From assembly GCF_005938105.1 (NCBI RefSeq), contig NZ_VCPE01000016.1, positions 1-64,000 on the forward strand: a stretch of 64,000 bases of DNA, in the 5' to 3' direction. The position numbers and the translations under genes are program-made. Position 1 is the first letter of the stretch, and each line of letters opens with the position of its first letter. Under the pieces are notes generated by a model. It was given only the letters and a program-made list of their open reading frames with translations. It was not told the DNA's origin and searched no databases. Positions 50,260-60,693 of the stretch are shown here, one piece after another. Source of the DNA: Brucella haematophila (GTDB lineage: Bacteria > Pseudomonadota > Alphaproteobacteria > Rhizobiales > Rhizobiaceae).

Positions 50260-51153
50260 TTAGGCGTCCTTCTTGTCCCGACTGATCGTCTCTATGAAGA
50301 GACCGCTTTCATTTGCCGCCGCAATGGTTTCACCGAAACCCAGGATAAATGTGCGCCCCGCCTCAACTGCAATTCCTGCAAGACCAGCACGTTTGGCATT
50401 CAGCACGGTGGAAATGCCGATGGCGGGCAAATCCGCCCGCTCATCCTGACGAGGTTTGGCCATTTTCACAAGGACCCCGCCGCGCTTGGGAATACGTCCG
50501 GCTTCACGCAGCTCGCGAACGCGCTCGATCATCAGATCCGTGCCTTCCGCGCCTTCCAGCGCCACGACACGACCACCTGTTGCGACAGCGCCCTGTCCGA
50601 CGTCGAGATCACCAAGCCGCAAAGCAGACTCCATAGCCAGCTTAATATTCGCGGCTTCGCGCGCATCTGGCGCAACCTTGGTCAGAAGACGAGCAGGCGA
50701 TGGAGACAGAAGATCAGGCACAACTTCATGTGCGCCGACGACCTTGAAACCAAATGATTCGAGCAGGCCGATAAAGGCACGTAGTAAGGCGTCATCACCC
50801 TGCCCCAACGCACGAAGCACATAGGGAATGCCCCGCAATGTGGGCCAGTCGAGCTTCAGATCGCCAAGATGTGGCCTGTTGCGCACACCGCCCGCGAGAA
50901 CGACATGCGAAACGCCAGCCGCTTTCATGGAGCGAATCAGCTTTGCGAATTCGACCATCGAAATTTCCTGATGCTCGTAGTTGTAGAGCACCCGGTCAGC
51001 TTCTTCACGCAGGGGAACGATGAATGGGGGGGTACCGGCGCTCTGAAGCGCCTCGGCCACCGCAATGGGCAACAGGCCGTTGCCCGCAATAATACCGACA
51101 CGCCCGCCCTCAAGGGGCGGACGCGCCAAAGATTCAGCTTTCGTCGCTGTCAT
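50260..51153 (-). CDS. lpxI: UDP-2,3-diacylglucosamine pyrophosphatase LpxI
   Basis: A 297-residue DUF1009/LpxI protein that makes lipid X from UDP-2,3-diacylglucosamine; it replaces LpxH in alphaproteobacteria and is unrelated in fold. The N-terminal GRVGIIAGNGLLPIAVAEAL and the C-terminal GLAGIAVEAGRTFILG are characteristic, with the AGGVRNRPHLGDLKLDW segment in between. The ATG at 51153 is chosen for its GCGGAG site; it overlaps the lpxA end by 20 bases. An ATG at 51168 is also in frame. Confidence 0.93.
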   Translation of the reverse strand: MTATKAESLARPPLEGGRVGIIAGNGLLPIAVAEALQSAGTPPFIVPLREEADRVLYNYEHQEISMVEFAKLIRSMKAAGVSHVVLAGGVRNRPHLGDLKLDWPTLRGIPYVLRALGQGDDALLRAFIGLLESFGFKVVGAHEVVPDLLSPSPARLLTKVAPDAREAANIKLAMESALRLGDLDVGQGAVATGGRVVALEGAEGTDLMIERVRELREAGRIPKRGGVLVKMAKPRQDERADLPAIGISTVLNAKRAGLAGIAVEAGRTFILGFGETIAAANESGLFIETISRDKKDA

Positions 51154-51970
51154 GCCCGACTCCGCCATGAGCCGCGTCGAGTGGTGGCGTTGTATAGGCG
51201 CGTTTCGCGTCGACACTGATGAAAGCAATCATATCGGCAACAGCCTGAGATTCCGGGAAAGCCGCCAGCACATCGGCAGCGCGATCTCGAACCGGCTTGG
51301 TACGATCGAACAGCATACGCACGGCGTGACGGAGCATGTGGATTTCCGCGCGCTGCATGCCGGAACGCTTCATGCCAACGATATTGAGGCCGCCCAGATG
51401 CGCGTGATTACCAATGACCATGCCATAAGGGATAACATCACCCACAACGCCAGCCATACCGCCGACAAATGCATGATGGCCGACACGCACGAACTGATGC
51501 ACGGCCGCACCGCCGCCCAGAATGGCGTGATGTTCGATGGTCGTGTGACCGCCGATCATGACATTGTTCGAGAAGGTGACGTGATCGCCAACATCGCAAT
51601 CATGCGCCACATGCGCATAAGCGAGGAAGGTGCAATCGCTGCCCACCGAAGTATAGCCGCGCGCGCTATCCGAGCCGCGATGCATGGTGACGCCTTCACG
51701 GATAAGGCAGTTCGCGCCAACAGTGAGTGTCGTTGGGCCACCCTTATGCTTGCCGTTCTGCGGATCGCAACCGAGAACAGCATGCGGATAAACCTTCGCG
51801 CCCGCGCCAAGCGTCGTCCCGCCCGTAACAACCACATGGCTCATCAGAACGGAATTGTCGCCAATAACGGCGCCCGATTGAATATGACAGAAAGGCCCGA
51901 CAGACACACCCTGGCCCAGTTCCACACCCGGCTCAACAAGAGCGGTGGGGTGAATGATTGTTTCTTTCAT
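51134..51970 (-). CDS. lpxA: UDP-N-acetylglucosamine acyltransferase
   Basis: First lipid A enzyme, O-acylating UDP-GlcNAc. The 278-residue left-handed beta-helix shows hexapeptide repeats (IHPTALVEPGVELGQGVSVGPF, NSVLMSHVVVTGGTTLGAG) and the catalytic His of the VTFSNNVMIGGHTTIEHH region. The ATG at 51970 matches the usual start MKETIIHPTAL; a GTG four codons earlier overlaps the fabZ stop. A variable tail (HGGVGHDSDES) overlaps lpxI. Confidence 0.95.
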   Translation of the reverse strand: MKETIIHPTALVEPGVELGQGVSVGPFCHIQSGAVIGDNSVLMSHVVVTGGTTLGAGAKVYPHAVLGCDPQNGKHKGGPTTLTVGANCLIREGVTMHRGSDSARGYTSVGSDCTFLAYAHVAHDCDVGDHVTFSNNVMIGGHTTIEHHAILGGGAAVHQFVRVGHHAFVGGMAGVVGDVIPYGMVIGNHAHLGGLNIVGMKRSGMQRAEIHMLRHAVRMLFDRTKPVRDRAADVLAAFPESQAVADMIAFISVDAKRAYTTPPLDAAHGGVGHDSDES

Positions 51971-51978
51971 TGTAATGC

Positions 51979-52452
51979 TCACTGGCTTTCTTCACCGGCA
52001 TTAATCATTGCCGCAACTTCCGCTTCGGCAACTTTCACACCATCAACCTCAGCCACGCATTCATACTTCGAAATATTGGCGCGCTGTTTCACTTTTTTGA
52101 CATGCAGAAGCAACCGATCACCCGGGATGACCGGGCGGCGGAACTTCGCATTGTCGATGGTCATGAAATAGACAACGCCCGGGCGGCCAGTCTTGCGCTG
52201 AAGCAGCGAGATTGCACCGGCGGTCTGTGCCATGGCCTCAATGATCAATACGCCCGGCATGATCGGCTTTTCCGGAAAATGTCCGGTAAAATGCGGCTCA
52301 TTGATCGTGACGTTCTTGATACCGGTTGCCGACAGATCGCCATTGATATCAACGACGCGATCGATCAGCAGAAAAGGATAACGGTGCGGAAGCACGGCCA
52401 GAAGTTCTTGAATATCCGCCGCTTCGAGTTTCGTCTGTTCCGTATCACTCAT
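51979..52452 (-). CDS. fabZ: 3-hydroxyacyl-ACP dehydratase FabZ
   Basis: Dehydrates 3-hydroxyacyl-ACP in fatty acid synthesis, competing with LpxA and LpxD for the same substrates. The 157-residue hot-dog protein has [13 protein letters not shown], the catalytic His in [26 protein letters not shown] and the Glu in that helix. Its start overlaps the lpxD stop by eight bases. Confidence 0.95.
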   Translation of the reverse strand: MSDTEQTKLEAADIQELLAVLPHRYPFLLIDRVVDINGDLSATGIKNVTINEPHFTGHFPEKPIMPGVLIIEAMAQTAGAISLLQRKTGRPGVVYFMTIDNAKFRRPVIPGDRLLLHVKKVKQRANISKYECVAEVDGVKVAEAEVAAMINAGEESQ

Positions 52453-53500
52453 CTGAGGATTGCTCCTTTCTTGATTGCCCGATGCTGCGTATGTTCGCGA
52501 TATCGCGGAACCACTGCTTGATAGGACGTGCGGGAAGACCACCCCAACGTTCACCATCGGGTATATCGTTCATAACGCCGCTCCCAGCTGCAATTTGCAC
52601 GCCCGAGCCGATAATCAGGTGATCCGCAATACCGACGCGACCACCAAGCATAGTCCCGTCGCCGATCACACAGCTTCCCGAAATACCGCAATGCGCGGCA
52701 ATAAGACAGAACCGACCGACGCGCACATTATGCGCAATCTGGACAAGGTTATCGATCTTGGAGCCCTCGCCGATCACCGTGTCGGTCAGCGCTCCACGAT
52801 CAATCGTTGTATTGGCGCCGATCTCTACATTGTCCTGAACAATGACACGACCGATCTGCGGGACTTTTTCAAGTCCGGCAGCGCCCGGCACGTAGCCAAA
52901 ACCGTCCTGACCGATGCGAACGCCCGGATGCAACAACACGCGGTTACCGATGAAAGAGCATTGGACGGTCACACCCGGCGCAACATAGCTATCGCGTCCA
53001 ATCTGGCAGTTCTCGCCAATCACTGCGGTTGCAGCAATCAAAGTGCCCGAACCGACGGTCACGCCCTTACCAATCACCGCACCCGCTTCAATCGTTGCGC
53101 CATCTTCAATTTGTGCCGAAGGATGAATGAATGCTTGCGCAGAAATGCCGGTTTCGCCAAACCAGCTTTCCAGCTTGGCCGACGTTGGAAACAACATGCG
53201 TCCGACAGCCGAAAAATCGCGATGCGGGTTGCGGGTAATCAGCGCAGCCATATGCGAAGGCACGCTTGGCGCTATGTCTTCCTTGCAAAGAACACCAGCA
53301 GCCTTGATTCCGGCCAGCGCCTCGGCGTTCTTCTTACCTTCCACGAAGATAAGCGAACCCTCCCCGGCATCCTTCATGGAAGCCAGGCGCTCAACAGAAC
53401 GCGGTGCAAGCTTCGGGTCACGAAGTCTTGCACCGGTGAAATCAGCCACATCGCCAATCGTGAGTTCACGAGAAGGCGTGAAAAAGACAGGATCTGCCAT
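52445..53500 (-). CDS. lpxD: UDP-3-O-acylglucosamine N-acyltransferase
   Basis: N-acylates UDP-3-O-acylglucosamine. The 351-residue beta-helix protein has an N-terminal substrate-binding domain ([20 protein letters not shown]) and hexapeptide repeats from about residue 115 ([23 protein letters not shown]), the catalytic His in [13 protein letters not shown], and [10 protein letters not shown]. It follows bamA by 51 bases and overlaps fabZ. Confidence 0.95.
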   Translation of the reverse strand: MADPVFFTPSRELTIGDVADFTGARLRDPKLAPRSVERLASMKDAGEGSLIFVEGKKNAEALAGIKAAGVLCKEDIAPSVPSHMAALITRNPHRDFSAVGRMLFPTSAKLESWFGETGISAQAFIHPSAQIEDGATIEAGAVIGKGVTVGSGTLIAATAVIGENCQIGRDSYVAPGVTVQCSFIGNRVLLHPGVRIGQDGFGYVPGAAGLEKVPQIGRVIVQDNVEIGANTTIDRGALTDTVIGEGSKIDNLVQIAHNVRVGRFCLIAAHCGISGSCVIGDGTMLGGRVGIADHLIIGSGVQIAAGSGVMNDIPDGERWGGLPARPIKQWFRDIANIRSIGQSRKEQSSDE

Positions 53501-53551
53501 CAGTACACTTTCTCTCCCGGGGCGTAGCCGCCCCGGGGAAAGGCAAATCGG

Positions 53552-55909
53552 TTAGAACTTGGTCGAAACACCGAAGTTGAAGTTCTGAACCTTATCGGTA
53601 TCAGCCTTCGCGACCGGGAATGCATAGTCAAAGCGCAGCGGACCGAACGGCGAAGCCCACATCAGGCTGAGACCGACCGAAGCGCGAAGCTTCTTGTCGT
53701 CGCCATAAACCGGCGAACCACCCAACTCGTCTGCACCGCCGTAGAGCATCGCCGCATCCGCGAAGAATGCACCGCGAATGCCGAGGCTTTCAGGAACAAC
53801 CGGCATCGGGAACTGCACTTCAGCCGTACCATTGATGTAGGTCGTGCCACCCAGCCAATAACGCTGGCCCGTACCAGAATCCTGGTAACGACCAATGCCG
53901 TTGAACTTGAAGCCGCGGATGATGTCCGAATTGTTTTTGAACAAATCGAAGATACGGACGCCGTCGCTACCGAATTCATGGATATAACCACCGCCGACAC
54001 CCAGCATACCGACAATGTCGGCTTCCTGAGCAAGCGTCTTATAGTAGTTACCCTTGAAGGTCGTCTTCATGAACTTCGCATCGCCACCAAGGCCTGCGAA
54101 TTCCTGCGTGAACTTGCCATAGAGGCCGTCATGCGGGTTCTTCAGATCGTCGATGGAATTATACGTCAGCGAGTAGCTGATGGACGAACGCAGCCACGGG
54201 CTGTTTTCTGCTGCTTCCTGCAGAGCCGGAGCGTAGTAATCATTGATGTTGTCGCGGAACAGGTCGTACTTTTCCTGAACCAGATTATAGGCGAGACCAA
54301 CCGAGAAGTTCTCGGTGATCGGAAGGCCGAAACGAATCGTACCACCGGTCTGCTCAACATCGTAGTCGTCGTTCACGCGGTAGCTGCGACGGAATACGTC
54401 GAAACCTGCGGAGACGCGATAGCCGAGGAAATAAGGCTCGGTGAAGGACAGGCCATAATTGCGCATATCGTCCTGACCGGCACCGGCGCTAAGACGGATA
54501 TACTGGCCGCGACCGAGGAAGTTACGCTCGGTGATCGCACCTTCGACAGACGCACCCGGCGTTTCACCGCCGGTGGTGTAGCCACCGCCGATAGAGAATT
54601 CACCGGTGGACTTTTCCACGACGTCAACAACCAGGATCACCTGATCCGGCTCGGAGCCCGGAGCCGTCGAGATATTGACGGTCTGGAAGAAATCCAGAGC
54701 TTCAAGGCGACGCTTGGCACGCTGCACCATAACCTGATTGAAGGCATCGCCTTCGTTCATGTCGAACTCACGACGAATCACGTAGTCGCGCGTCTTGTCG
54801 TTGCCGCGAATTTCAATACGCTGAATGTAAGCGCGCGGACCCTGATCGACACTGTAAACGACCGAAATCGTGCGGTTTTCAAAGTTACGATCGCCGCGCG
54901 GCTCAACCTTGGCAAAAGCATAACCGCTACCGGCAACGCTTTCGGTCACAGCCAGAACGGAATCTTCAACTTCCTTGGCGCTATAAGCGCGACCCGAACG
55001 GGTCTTCACGAGACCGCCGAGCGCGTTGGTATCAACGCCATCAACGGTGCTTTCAACGCTCACATCGCCGAAGGTATAACGCTGACCTTCATCAACCGTG
55101 ATGGTGATCGTGTATTCATTGGTCGACGGATCGAGAACCGCATTCGACGACACAACACGGAAATCAGCGTAACCGCGGTTGTAATAGAAGCGACGCAGCG
55201 TTTCTTCGTCAGCCTGCAAACGGCCTTCGTCGTAAACGTCATTACGGGTCAGCCACGACAGCGGGTTCGAACGCTTGGTGGAAATGACATCGCGCAGACG
55301 ACGGCCGCTATAGGCCTGATTGCCGACGAATTCGATATTGGAAATCTTGGTGCGCGAGCCTTCGTTGACTTCATAGACAACGTTGACGCGCCCCTGACCG
55401 AGATCGACGGTGCGCGCATTCACGGTCGCATCGCTACGTCCGATATGTGCATAGGCAGCCTTGATGGCTTCCTTGTCCGATTCCATCGTCGCCGCATCGT
55501 AAGGCGAACGCGGCTTCAGCTGGACGGCGCGCGTCAGATCAGGATCCTTGATCTTCTTGTTGCCCTGGAACAGGACATTGTTGACCACGGAACGTTCGTT
55601 CACGGTCACGACAAGCGTGCTGCCGGACTGATTGATGCGAACATCCGAAAACAGGCCCATAGCGAAAAGACGCTTCACCGCAGCATCGATATCAGCGCTG
55701 GTGAAGGCCTTGCCCGGACGAATCTCGATATTGTCGCGAATGGTCTGAGCATCAACACGCGTGTTACCACGAACATCGATACGGCTCACAACGGCAGCTT
55801 CCGCGACATTCACGGATGCCAGCGAGAGCGCTGCAGTACCCGAAGCCACTAGAGCCACCGACATGGCGAGCGCAGACGCGGCGCCAAAGAATTTAGAACT
55901 TGCCGTCAT
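53552..55909 (-). CDS. bamA: Outer membrane protein assembly factor BamA (Omp85)
   Basis: A 785-residue outer-membrane insertase. A signal peptide (1-about 38, ending VAEA), five POTRA domains (about 40-430; for example VVSRIDVRGNTRVDAQTI and ISNIEFVGNQAYSGRRL) and a C-terminal 16-strand barrel (ERNFLGRGQYIRLSAGAGQ onward). It ends in Phe with alternate aromatics (NFNFGVSTKF), the outer-membrane protein signal. Folding of this and other barrels would include FadL-type proteins. It lies between rseP and lpxD, the conserved order in Rhizobiales. Confidence 0.96.
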   Translation of the reverse strand: MTASSKFFGAASALAMSVALVASGTAALSLASVNVAEAAVVSRIDVRGNTRVDAQTIRDNIEIRPGKAFTSADIDAAVKRLFAMGLFSDVRINQSGSTLVVTVNERSVVNNVLFQGNKKIKDPDLTRAVQLKPRSPYDAATMESDKEAIKAAYAHIGRSDATVNARTVDLGQGRVNVVYEVNEGSRTKISNIEFVGNQAYSGRRLRDVISTKRSNPLSWLTRNDVYDEGRLQADEETLRRFYYNRGYADFRVVSSNAVLDPSTNEYTITITVDEGQRYTFGDVSVESTVDGVDTNALGGLVKTRSGRAYSAKEVEDSVLAVTESVAGSGYAFAKVEPRGDRNFENRTISVVYSVDQGPRAYIQRIEIRGNDKTRDYVIRREFDMNEGDAFNQVMVQRAKRRLEALDFFQTVNISTAPGSEPDQVILVVDVVEKSTGEFSIGGGYTTGGETPGASVEGAITERNFLGRGQYIRLSAGAGQDDMRNYGLSFTEPYFLGYRVSAGFDVFRRSYRVNDDYDVEQTGGTIRFGLPITENFSVGLAYNLVQEKYDLFRDNINDYYAPALQEAAENSPWLRSSISYSLTYNSIDDLKNPHDGLYGKFTQEFAGLGGDAKFMKTTFKGNYYKTLAQEADIVGMLGVGGGYIHEFGSDGVRIFDLFKNNSDIIRGFKFNGIGRYQDSGTGQRYWLGGTTYINGTAEVQFPMPVVPESLGIRGAFFADAAMLYGGADELGGSPVYGDDKKLRASVGLSLMWASPFGPLRFDYAFPVAKADTDKVQNFNFGVSTKF

Positions 55910-56275
55910 AGGCTTTCCGAACCTTCGTTTCTGTCCCCGGGACGATTAACCCAGAAAAATGCGTACAGATACAACCGTATTAGCCGGTTTTTCCATACAA
56001 GCAAGCGTTGCGGTTAAATTCTGTTTACTTAGGCAACAAGCGTGGCATCCGTGCCACGCGAATTGTGAGTTATGGTAAACAGATTGCTTAGCTTTTCCGG
56101 TCGTCGCTCCCAATGTTCACTTCTGTTTAACACCTTGCCCGGCCTCCGTCGGACAAAACGTCGTCTCTTTGCAGTCAGCCTAACCGGACAGGCCGGTCGA
56201 GCCAATAACCCCAAGATCGCCATCCCCCGAGATTTCAATTCCTAGGACCGCTGCCTGAGACAGTCGGCATTTGAT
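55910..56275. other. Intergenic region between rseP and bamA
   Basis: About 366 bases, the likely bamA promoter region. A hairpin GCGTGGCA-TCCG-TGCCACGC lies at 56040-56059; on the minus strand it is followed by TTGTTGCC, a weak terminator for rseP. No gene is supported. Confidence 0.55.
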
Positions 56276-57415
56276 CTAGCAGGCAAAGAGGTCGTTGAAA
56301 AGTACGAACCCCATAAATCCCATCACAAGAAGGAATCCAATACGGTAGAAAATTTCCTGCGCTCCCGGTGACACCGGGCTGCCCTTGATTGCCTCCACAG
56401 CATAGAAAACCAGATGCCCGCCATCCAGCGGCGGCAGGGGAAACAGGTTCAAAAGCCCGATCCCGATGGAGAGCATAGCCGTCAATTGTATCAACCAGTC
56501 AAAGCCCGCGCTTGCCGCCTTGCTCGCCATATTGGCGATCTTGACCGGCCCACCGAGCTGACACTTGTCCTCACGGCCAAAGGCGAAACGTGTGAAAAAC
56601 TCACCCGTGCGACTGATGATGAAGCCCGTTTCCATCACCGCCTGCCCGACTGATTCGAGCGGACCGTATTCAATGCGGCGGAAATTGCCGACCGCTTCCG
56701 TGGTCTCCACGCCAATGGCGCCAAGCTTCACCTTGTTGCCGAGCGGATCTACGCGCTCGACAGTCGCCGGCGTTGCTTTGAGGTCAACCATCTTGCCGCC
56801 ACGCTCAACCGTAAAGTCGAGCGTGTCACCTGCCCGGCCCGAAACGATGCGCTGCACATCGGCAAAAGTGGTGATCTTCTCACCTTCGACGCTGATAAAA
56901 CGATCGCCGGGTTCAAAACCAGCCGCGGCTGCGGGGCTGTTAGGCTGTACGCCTGCAATCAGCGGATCTGCGATCTGGCGTCCGTAAAGTGCAAAGAAAA
57001 CACTGAAAATGACAATTGTCAGAATGATATTGAAAGCCGGTCCGGCAAAAACCGTTGCCGCACGCTTCCACACAGGCTGGGTATGGAATGCTCGCTTGCG
57101 ATCTTCCTCGCTGAGCGCATTATTATCCACACCGACAGGCGAACTGGTTTCGCTTTCGTCGCCGATGAACTTTACATAGCCGCCAAGCGGAATTGCAGAG
57201 AGCTTCCAACGCGTTCCGCGACGATCGGTAAAGCCGAGCAGCTCAGGACCAAAGCCTATCGAAAAGGCCTGCGCACCAATGCCGCACCATCGCGCGACAA
57301 GATAATGCCCCATCTCATGTACGAATACGACGATTGTAAGAACGAAAAGAAACGGTACGATTGTCCCGACAAGCAGGCTTTCACCGCCGAAGAAAAAGGC
57401 CAGAGCCTCCTGCAA
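56276..57415 (-). CDS. rseP: RIP metalloprotease RseP (site-2 protease)
   Basis: A 379-residue intramembrane zinc protease. The HEMGH site (His33, Glu34, His37) lies in the first span, a PDZ domain at about 115-210 (IAGVQPNSPAAAAGFEPGDRFISVEGEKI), and the second zinc-site segment NLFPLPPLDGGHLVFY near residue 330, followed by two spans. It cleaves membrane regulators and remnant signal peptides. It lies between cdsA and bamA, as usual; which sigma or transcription factor it controls is not shown. Confidence 0.95.
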   Translation of the reverse strand: MQEALAFFFGGESLLVGTIVPFLFVLTIVVFVHEMGHYLVARWCGIGAQAFSIGFGPELLGFTDRRGTRWKLSAIPLGGYVKFIGDESETSSPVGVDNNALSEEDRKRAFHTQPVWKRAATVFAGPAFNIILTIVIFSVFFALYGRQIADPLIAGVQPNSPAAAAGFEPGDRFISVEGEKITTFADVQRIVSGRAGDTLDFTVERGGKMVDLKATPATVERVDPLGNKVKLGAIGVETTEAVGNFRRIEYGPLESVGQAVMETGFIISRTGEFFTRFAFGREDKCQLGGPVKIANMASKAASAGFDWLIQLTAMLSIGIGLLNLFPLPPLDGGHLVFYAVEAIKGSPVSPGAQEIFYRIGFLLVMGFMGFVLFNDLFAC

Positions 57416-57500
57416 ATCACTACTCCTTACAAATCACCCGTTGATCGACTGCGGCCTCGATTGGCGCGCCGATCCTCGTACTCTACGAATCGCCTGCCGC

Positions 57501-58313
57501 TTAGAAACTGAAAAAGATTGCAGATGGCACATCCGGTTCAGCAATCACGGCACCAAAGAGGTATAGAAGTGCAGCGGCGGCGACAAGCCCGTCAACGCGA
57601 TCAAGTACCCCGCCATGACCCGGCAGAAGACGCCCCGAATCCTTGGCGCCAAACTGGCGCTTCACCCATGATTCAGCCAGATCGCCGATTTGGGAAACGA
57701 CGGAAAGCAAAAGAGCCAGAAGCGGGACGATCAGACTGCCCGGTGTTGCCACCAGTGATGCGACCAGAATGCCGCCTGCAACAGCCGCTGCCGCACCGCC
57801 AATGGCGCCAGACCAAGTCTTGTTGGGGGAAAAACGCGGTGCCAGCTTCGGCCCACCCAAGGCGCGTCCGTTGAAATAGGCTGCAATGTCCGTAGACCAC
57901 ACGACGGCAAACAAAAAGACAATGGCCGTGAAGCCAAAAGGCTCATCGCCACGCAACAGTGAGAGCGATATCGCCGAAAACCCGGCGTAGAAAAGCCCGG
58001 TTGCAGGCCAGGCCCGACCGGTTTTCCACTGGGAGGCGAGAAGAATCAGTGTTCCTAGCAGAAGCGTACCGATAGTCAGCAACGCGCTGCGATCCAGAAT
58101 AAGAAGAACGCTTGTCAGAAGCAGCCACGCCCAGCCGAACATCCTGGAAAAAGAGGTTTGACGCGGGGCGCTCAGTGCTGTCCATTCGTAGAACATCGCC
58201 AGGCCGATAGCGATTGCGAAAAGCGTGAAACCCAACCCGCCTACCCAGGTCAGCCATAAGGCCGCTGCGCCGAGCACGATGGCGGTGAGAATACGGGTTT
58301 GCAGATTGGACAT
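57501..58313 (-). CDS. cdsA: Phosphatidate cytidylyltransferase
   Basis: Makes CDP-diacylglycerol from phosphatidate and CTP in the inner membrane. The 270-residue protein has seven to eight spans and the family signature near the C-terminus, ESWVKRQFGAKDSGRLLPGHGGVLDRVDGL. It follows uppS, and CTP for it comes from PyrG. Confidence 0.95.
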   Translation of the reverse strand: MSNLQTRILTAIVLGAAALWLTWVGGLGFTLFAIAIGLAMFYEWTALSAPRQTSFSRMFGWAWLLLTSVLLILDRSALLTIGTLLLGTLILLASQWKTGRAWPATGLFYAGFSAISLSLLRGDEPFGFTAIVFLFAVVWSTDIAAYFNGRALGGPKLAPRFSPNKTWSGAIGGAAAAVAGGILVASLVATPGSLIVPLLALLLSVVSQIGDLAESWVKRQFGAKDSGRLLPGHGGVLDRVDGLVAAAALLYLFGAVIAEPDVPSAIFFSF

Positions 58314-58405
58314 TGAGACCTTTCGGCTTGCGCTGCGTCAGGGCATGCGATGCGATGGAACACGGCAATAGGGAAGCATGGCAGCGAAACGATCCGTCAT
58401 GACAT

Positions 58406-59170
58406 CTATTGCCCGATAGCCCGGCTACCCTCTTCGCAATCTTCGAGGCTGGTTTCAAGATTGCTCCGCGCCTCGACGCCACCAAAGCGACGTTCGCGCT
58501 GGCGGAACACTTCATAGGCGGCATCAAGATCGGCTGGGCGGAAATCCGGCCAGTGCGCTGGCATAAACAGGAACTCCGCATAGGCAGCCTGCCAAAGCAG
58601 AAAATTCGACAGACGCATCTCGCCGCTGGTGCGGATGATGAGGTCTGGATCGGGCATGGATGCAGTATCGAGATTGGCCGAGATCAGCTCGGCAGAAATC
58701 GACGACGGGTCCAGAAGACCGGCAGCGACATCGCGCGCCAGGCTCTTGACCGCGCGGACGATTTCGTCGCGTGAACCGTAATTGAAGGCAATCACCAGAT
58801 TGAGGCCGGTATTGCGGCGGGTCAGGGATTCCGCCTCGGTGAGCAGCCCGCGAATATCGTCGGTCAGCCCTTCCCGCTCGCCAATAATGCTGACCTTCAC
58901 ATTGTTACGATGAAGATCTGCAAGGTCGCGGCGGATAAACAGCTTGAGCAGACCAAGCAGGTCATTGACCTCACCGCTCGGCCGCGACCAGTTTTCGGAA
59001 GAAAACGCAAAAAGCGTGAGATAGCCAAGACCGCGATCACCCGCCGCCCGCACCGTCTCGCGCAAGGCTTCAACACCGGCACGATGCCCGGCACTGCGTG
59101 GCAAGCCACGCGCCTTCGCCCAACGGCCATTGCCATCCATAATAATGGCGATGTGGCGCGGATCGGACAT
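58406..59170 (-). CDS. uppS: Undecaprenyl diphosphate synthase
   Basis: Makes the C55 carrier for peptidoglycan and O-antigen synthesis from farnesyl and isopentenyl diphosphate. The 254-residue protein has [20 protein letters not shown] with the catalytic Asp12, [17 protein letters not shown], and the [16 protein letters not shown] loop. The ATG at 59170 is chosen after GGGAGAGCCAGGA; a longer frame overlaps frr without support. It connects the isoprenoid steps of IspDF to the cell wall. Confidence 0.96.
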   Translation of the reverse strand: MSDPRHIAIIMDGNGRWAKARGLPRSAGHRAGVEALRETVRAAGDRGLGYLTLFAFSSENWSRPSGEVNDLLGLLKLFIRRDLADLHRNNVKVSIIGEREGLTDDIRGLLTEAESLTRRNTGLNLVIAFNYGSRDEIVRAVKSLARDVAAGLLDPSSISAELISANLDTASMPDPDLIIRTSGEMRLSNFLLWQAAYAEFLFMPAHWPDFRPADLDAAYEVFRQRERRFGGVEARSNLETSLEDCEEGSRAIGQ

Positions 59171-59204
59171 TCCTGGCTCTCCCTTTACGATAATCACGCA
59201 GGTC

Positions 59205-59765
59205 CTAGACCTGCATGATTTCGCCTTCCTTGACGGCAACAACCTTATCCATTTCAGCAATGGTGTCGTCGGTCAGCTTCTGCACCTTTTCGGACAGAAC
59301 GCGGCTGTCATCCTGACTGATGTCGCCGTCCTTCTCCAGCTTTTTCAGCGTGTCCATGCCATCGCGGCGGACATGGCGAGCTGCGATGCGGCCCTGTTCG
59401 GCATATTGATGGGCGATCTTGACCAGTTCCTTGCGGCGCTGTTCGTTCAGCTCCGGCAACGGAATACGCAGCGTCATGCCGTCTGTGATCGGGTTAAGAC
59501 CCAGACCGGAATCACGGATAGCGCGTTCGACAGCGCCAACCATGCTCTTGTCCCAGACGGAAACCGAAAGCATGCGCGATTCAGGAACAGTGATATTGGC
59601 AACCTGATTGATCGGCATCGTTGCGCCATAGGCTTCGATGGTGATCGGCTCAAGCAGGCTTGCGGAAGCACGGCCGGTGCGAAGACCGTTCAGATCGTGC
59701 TTCAAAGAATTGACTGCGCCTTCCATGCGGCGTTTCAGGTCGTTGATGTCAAAAGCATCACTCAT
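59205..59765 (-). CDS. frr: Ribosome recycling factor
   Basis: A 186-residue L-shaped factor that splits post-termination ribosomes with EF-G. The [22 protein letters not shown] start and [42 protein letters not shown] motif are diagnostic. It is in the rpsB-tsf-pyrH-frr-uppS-cdsA order seen in many bacteria. Confidence 0.97.
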   Translation of the reverse strand: MSDAFDINDLKRRMEGAVNSLKHDLNGLRTGRASASLLEPITIEAYGATMPINQVANITVPESRMLSVSVWDKSMVGAVERAIRDSGLGLNPITDGMTLRIPLPELNEQRRKELVKIAHQYAEQGRIAARHVRRDGMDTLKKLEKDGDISQDDSRVLSEKVQKLTDDTIAEMDKVVAVKEGEIMQV

Positions 59766-59814
59766 GCATATTCTCCTTCGATACGCAGCAAGACATGTGA
59801 ACGATCATCGTTGA

Positions 59815-60537
59815 TCAATTATCGGAAACGATCGTGCAGCGTCCCTTGCCTTGCAGAATTTCGGCCAAGCCGCCGTTTTCATGGATGGAATAGACTATTA
59901 TCGGAATGTTGTTCTCACGCGCAAGGGCAACAGCCGCCGTATCCATGACAGCCAGGCCGCGATCGAGAACTTCCTTGTGGGTGAGCGTGTCGAAACGCGT
60001 CGCGGTCGGGTCCTTTTTCGGATCAGCTGAATAGATGCCGTCAACCTGCGTGCCCTTCAACAGCGCATCCGCTTCGATTTCCGCCGCGCGCAGCGCAGCA
60101 GCAGAGTCGGTCGTGAAGAACGGATTGCCCGTGCCGCCTGCGAAAATCACTACTTTGCCCTCGTCCATATAGGCCGTAGCCTGACGCTGCGAGAAGCTCT
60201 CGCAGATTTCAGGCATTGCTATGGCGGAGAGAACAACGGCATCAACGCCGATCTTGTGCAGCGAGGTGCGCAGCGCCAGCGAATTAATCACCGTCGCCAG
60301 CATGCCCATATGGTCGCCGGTCACGCGGTCGCCGCCCTTAGACGCCACCGCTACACCGCGAAAAATATTACCGCCGCCGATCACCACGCCGACTTCGATG
60401 CCCAGCAGACGCGCCTGCTTGATATCGTTGGCGATCCGGTCTGCGACGGAAACATCGATGCCGAAACCCTGACTGCCCATCAATGCCTCGCCCGAGGCTT
60501 TCAAAAGGACGCGCTTGTAGGCGGGCTTGCCGGACAT
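59815..60537 (-). CDS. pyrH: Uridylate kinase
   Basis: Phosphorylates UMP to UDP. The 240-residue amino-acid-kinase-fold protein has YKRVLLKASGEALMG, VVIGGGNIFRG, DHMGMLATVINSLAL and DTAAVALARENNIPIIVY. The ATG at 60537 matches the normal start (MSGKPAYKRVLLK), with GGAG eight bases upstream; the frame is open 20 codons further. It lies between tsf and frr. Confidence 0.97.
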   Translation of the reverse strand: MSGKPAYKRVLLKASGEALMGSQGFGIDVSVADRIANDIKQARLLGIEVGVVIGGGNIFRGVAVASKGGDRVTGDHMGMLATVINSLALRTSLHKIGVDAVVLSAIAMPEICESFSQRQATAYMDEGKVVIFAGGTGNPFFTTDSAAALRAAEIEADALLKGTQVDGIYSADPKKDPTATRFDTLTHKEVLDRGLAVMDTAAVALARENNIPIIVYSIHENGGLAEILQGKGRCTIVSDN

Positions 60538-60587
60538 GGAATGCTCTCCGCTGATCGAAATAAAGGATTGTGTTGGGTTCCGATACA

Positions 60588-60621
60588 CGAAGGGCACCGC
60601 GTTGTCACGCGATGCCCTTCG
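60588..60621. terminator. Hairpin between tsf and pyrH
   Basis: CGAAGGGCACCGCG / CGCGATGCCCTTCG with one mismatch and a six-base loop. It lacks a strong T-run, so may be a partial terminator or processing site that separates rpsB-tsf from pyrH expression. Confidence 0.55.
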
Positions 60622-60693
60622 TAATCAAAAGCCTTTTCAGGCTAAAGCCTGTTCTGAAAGCAGAAAGTCGCTTTCAAAGGAAGAAAGAGCTGA

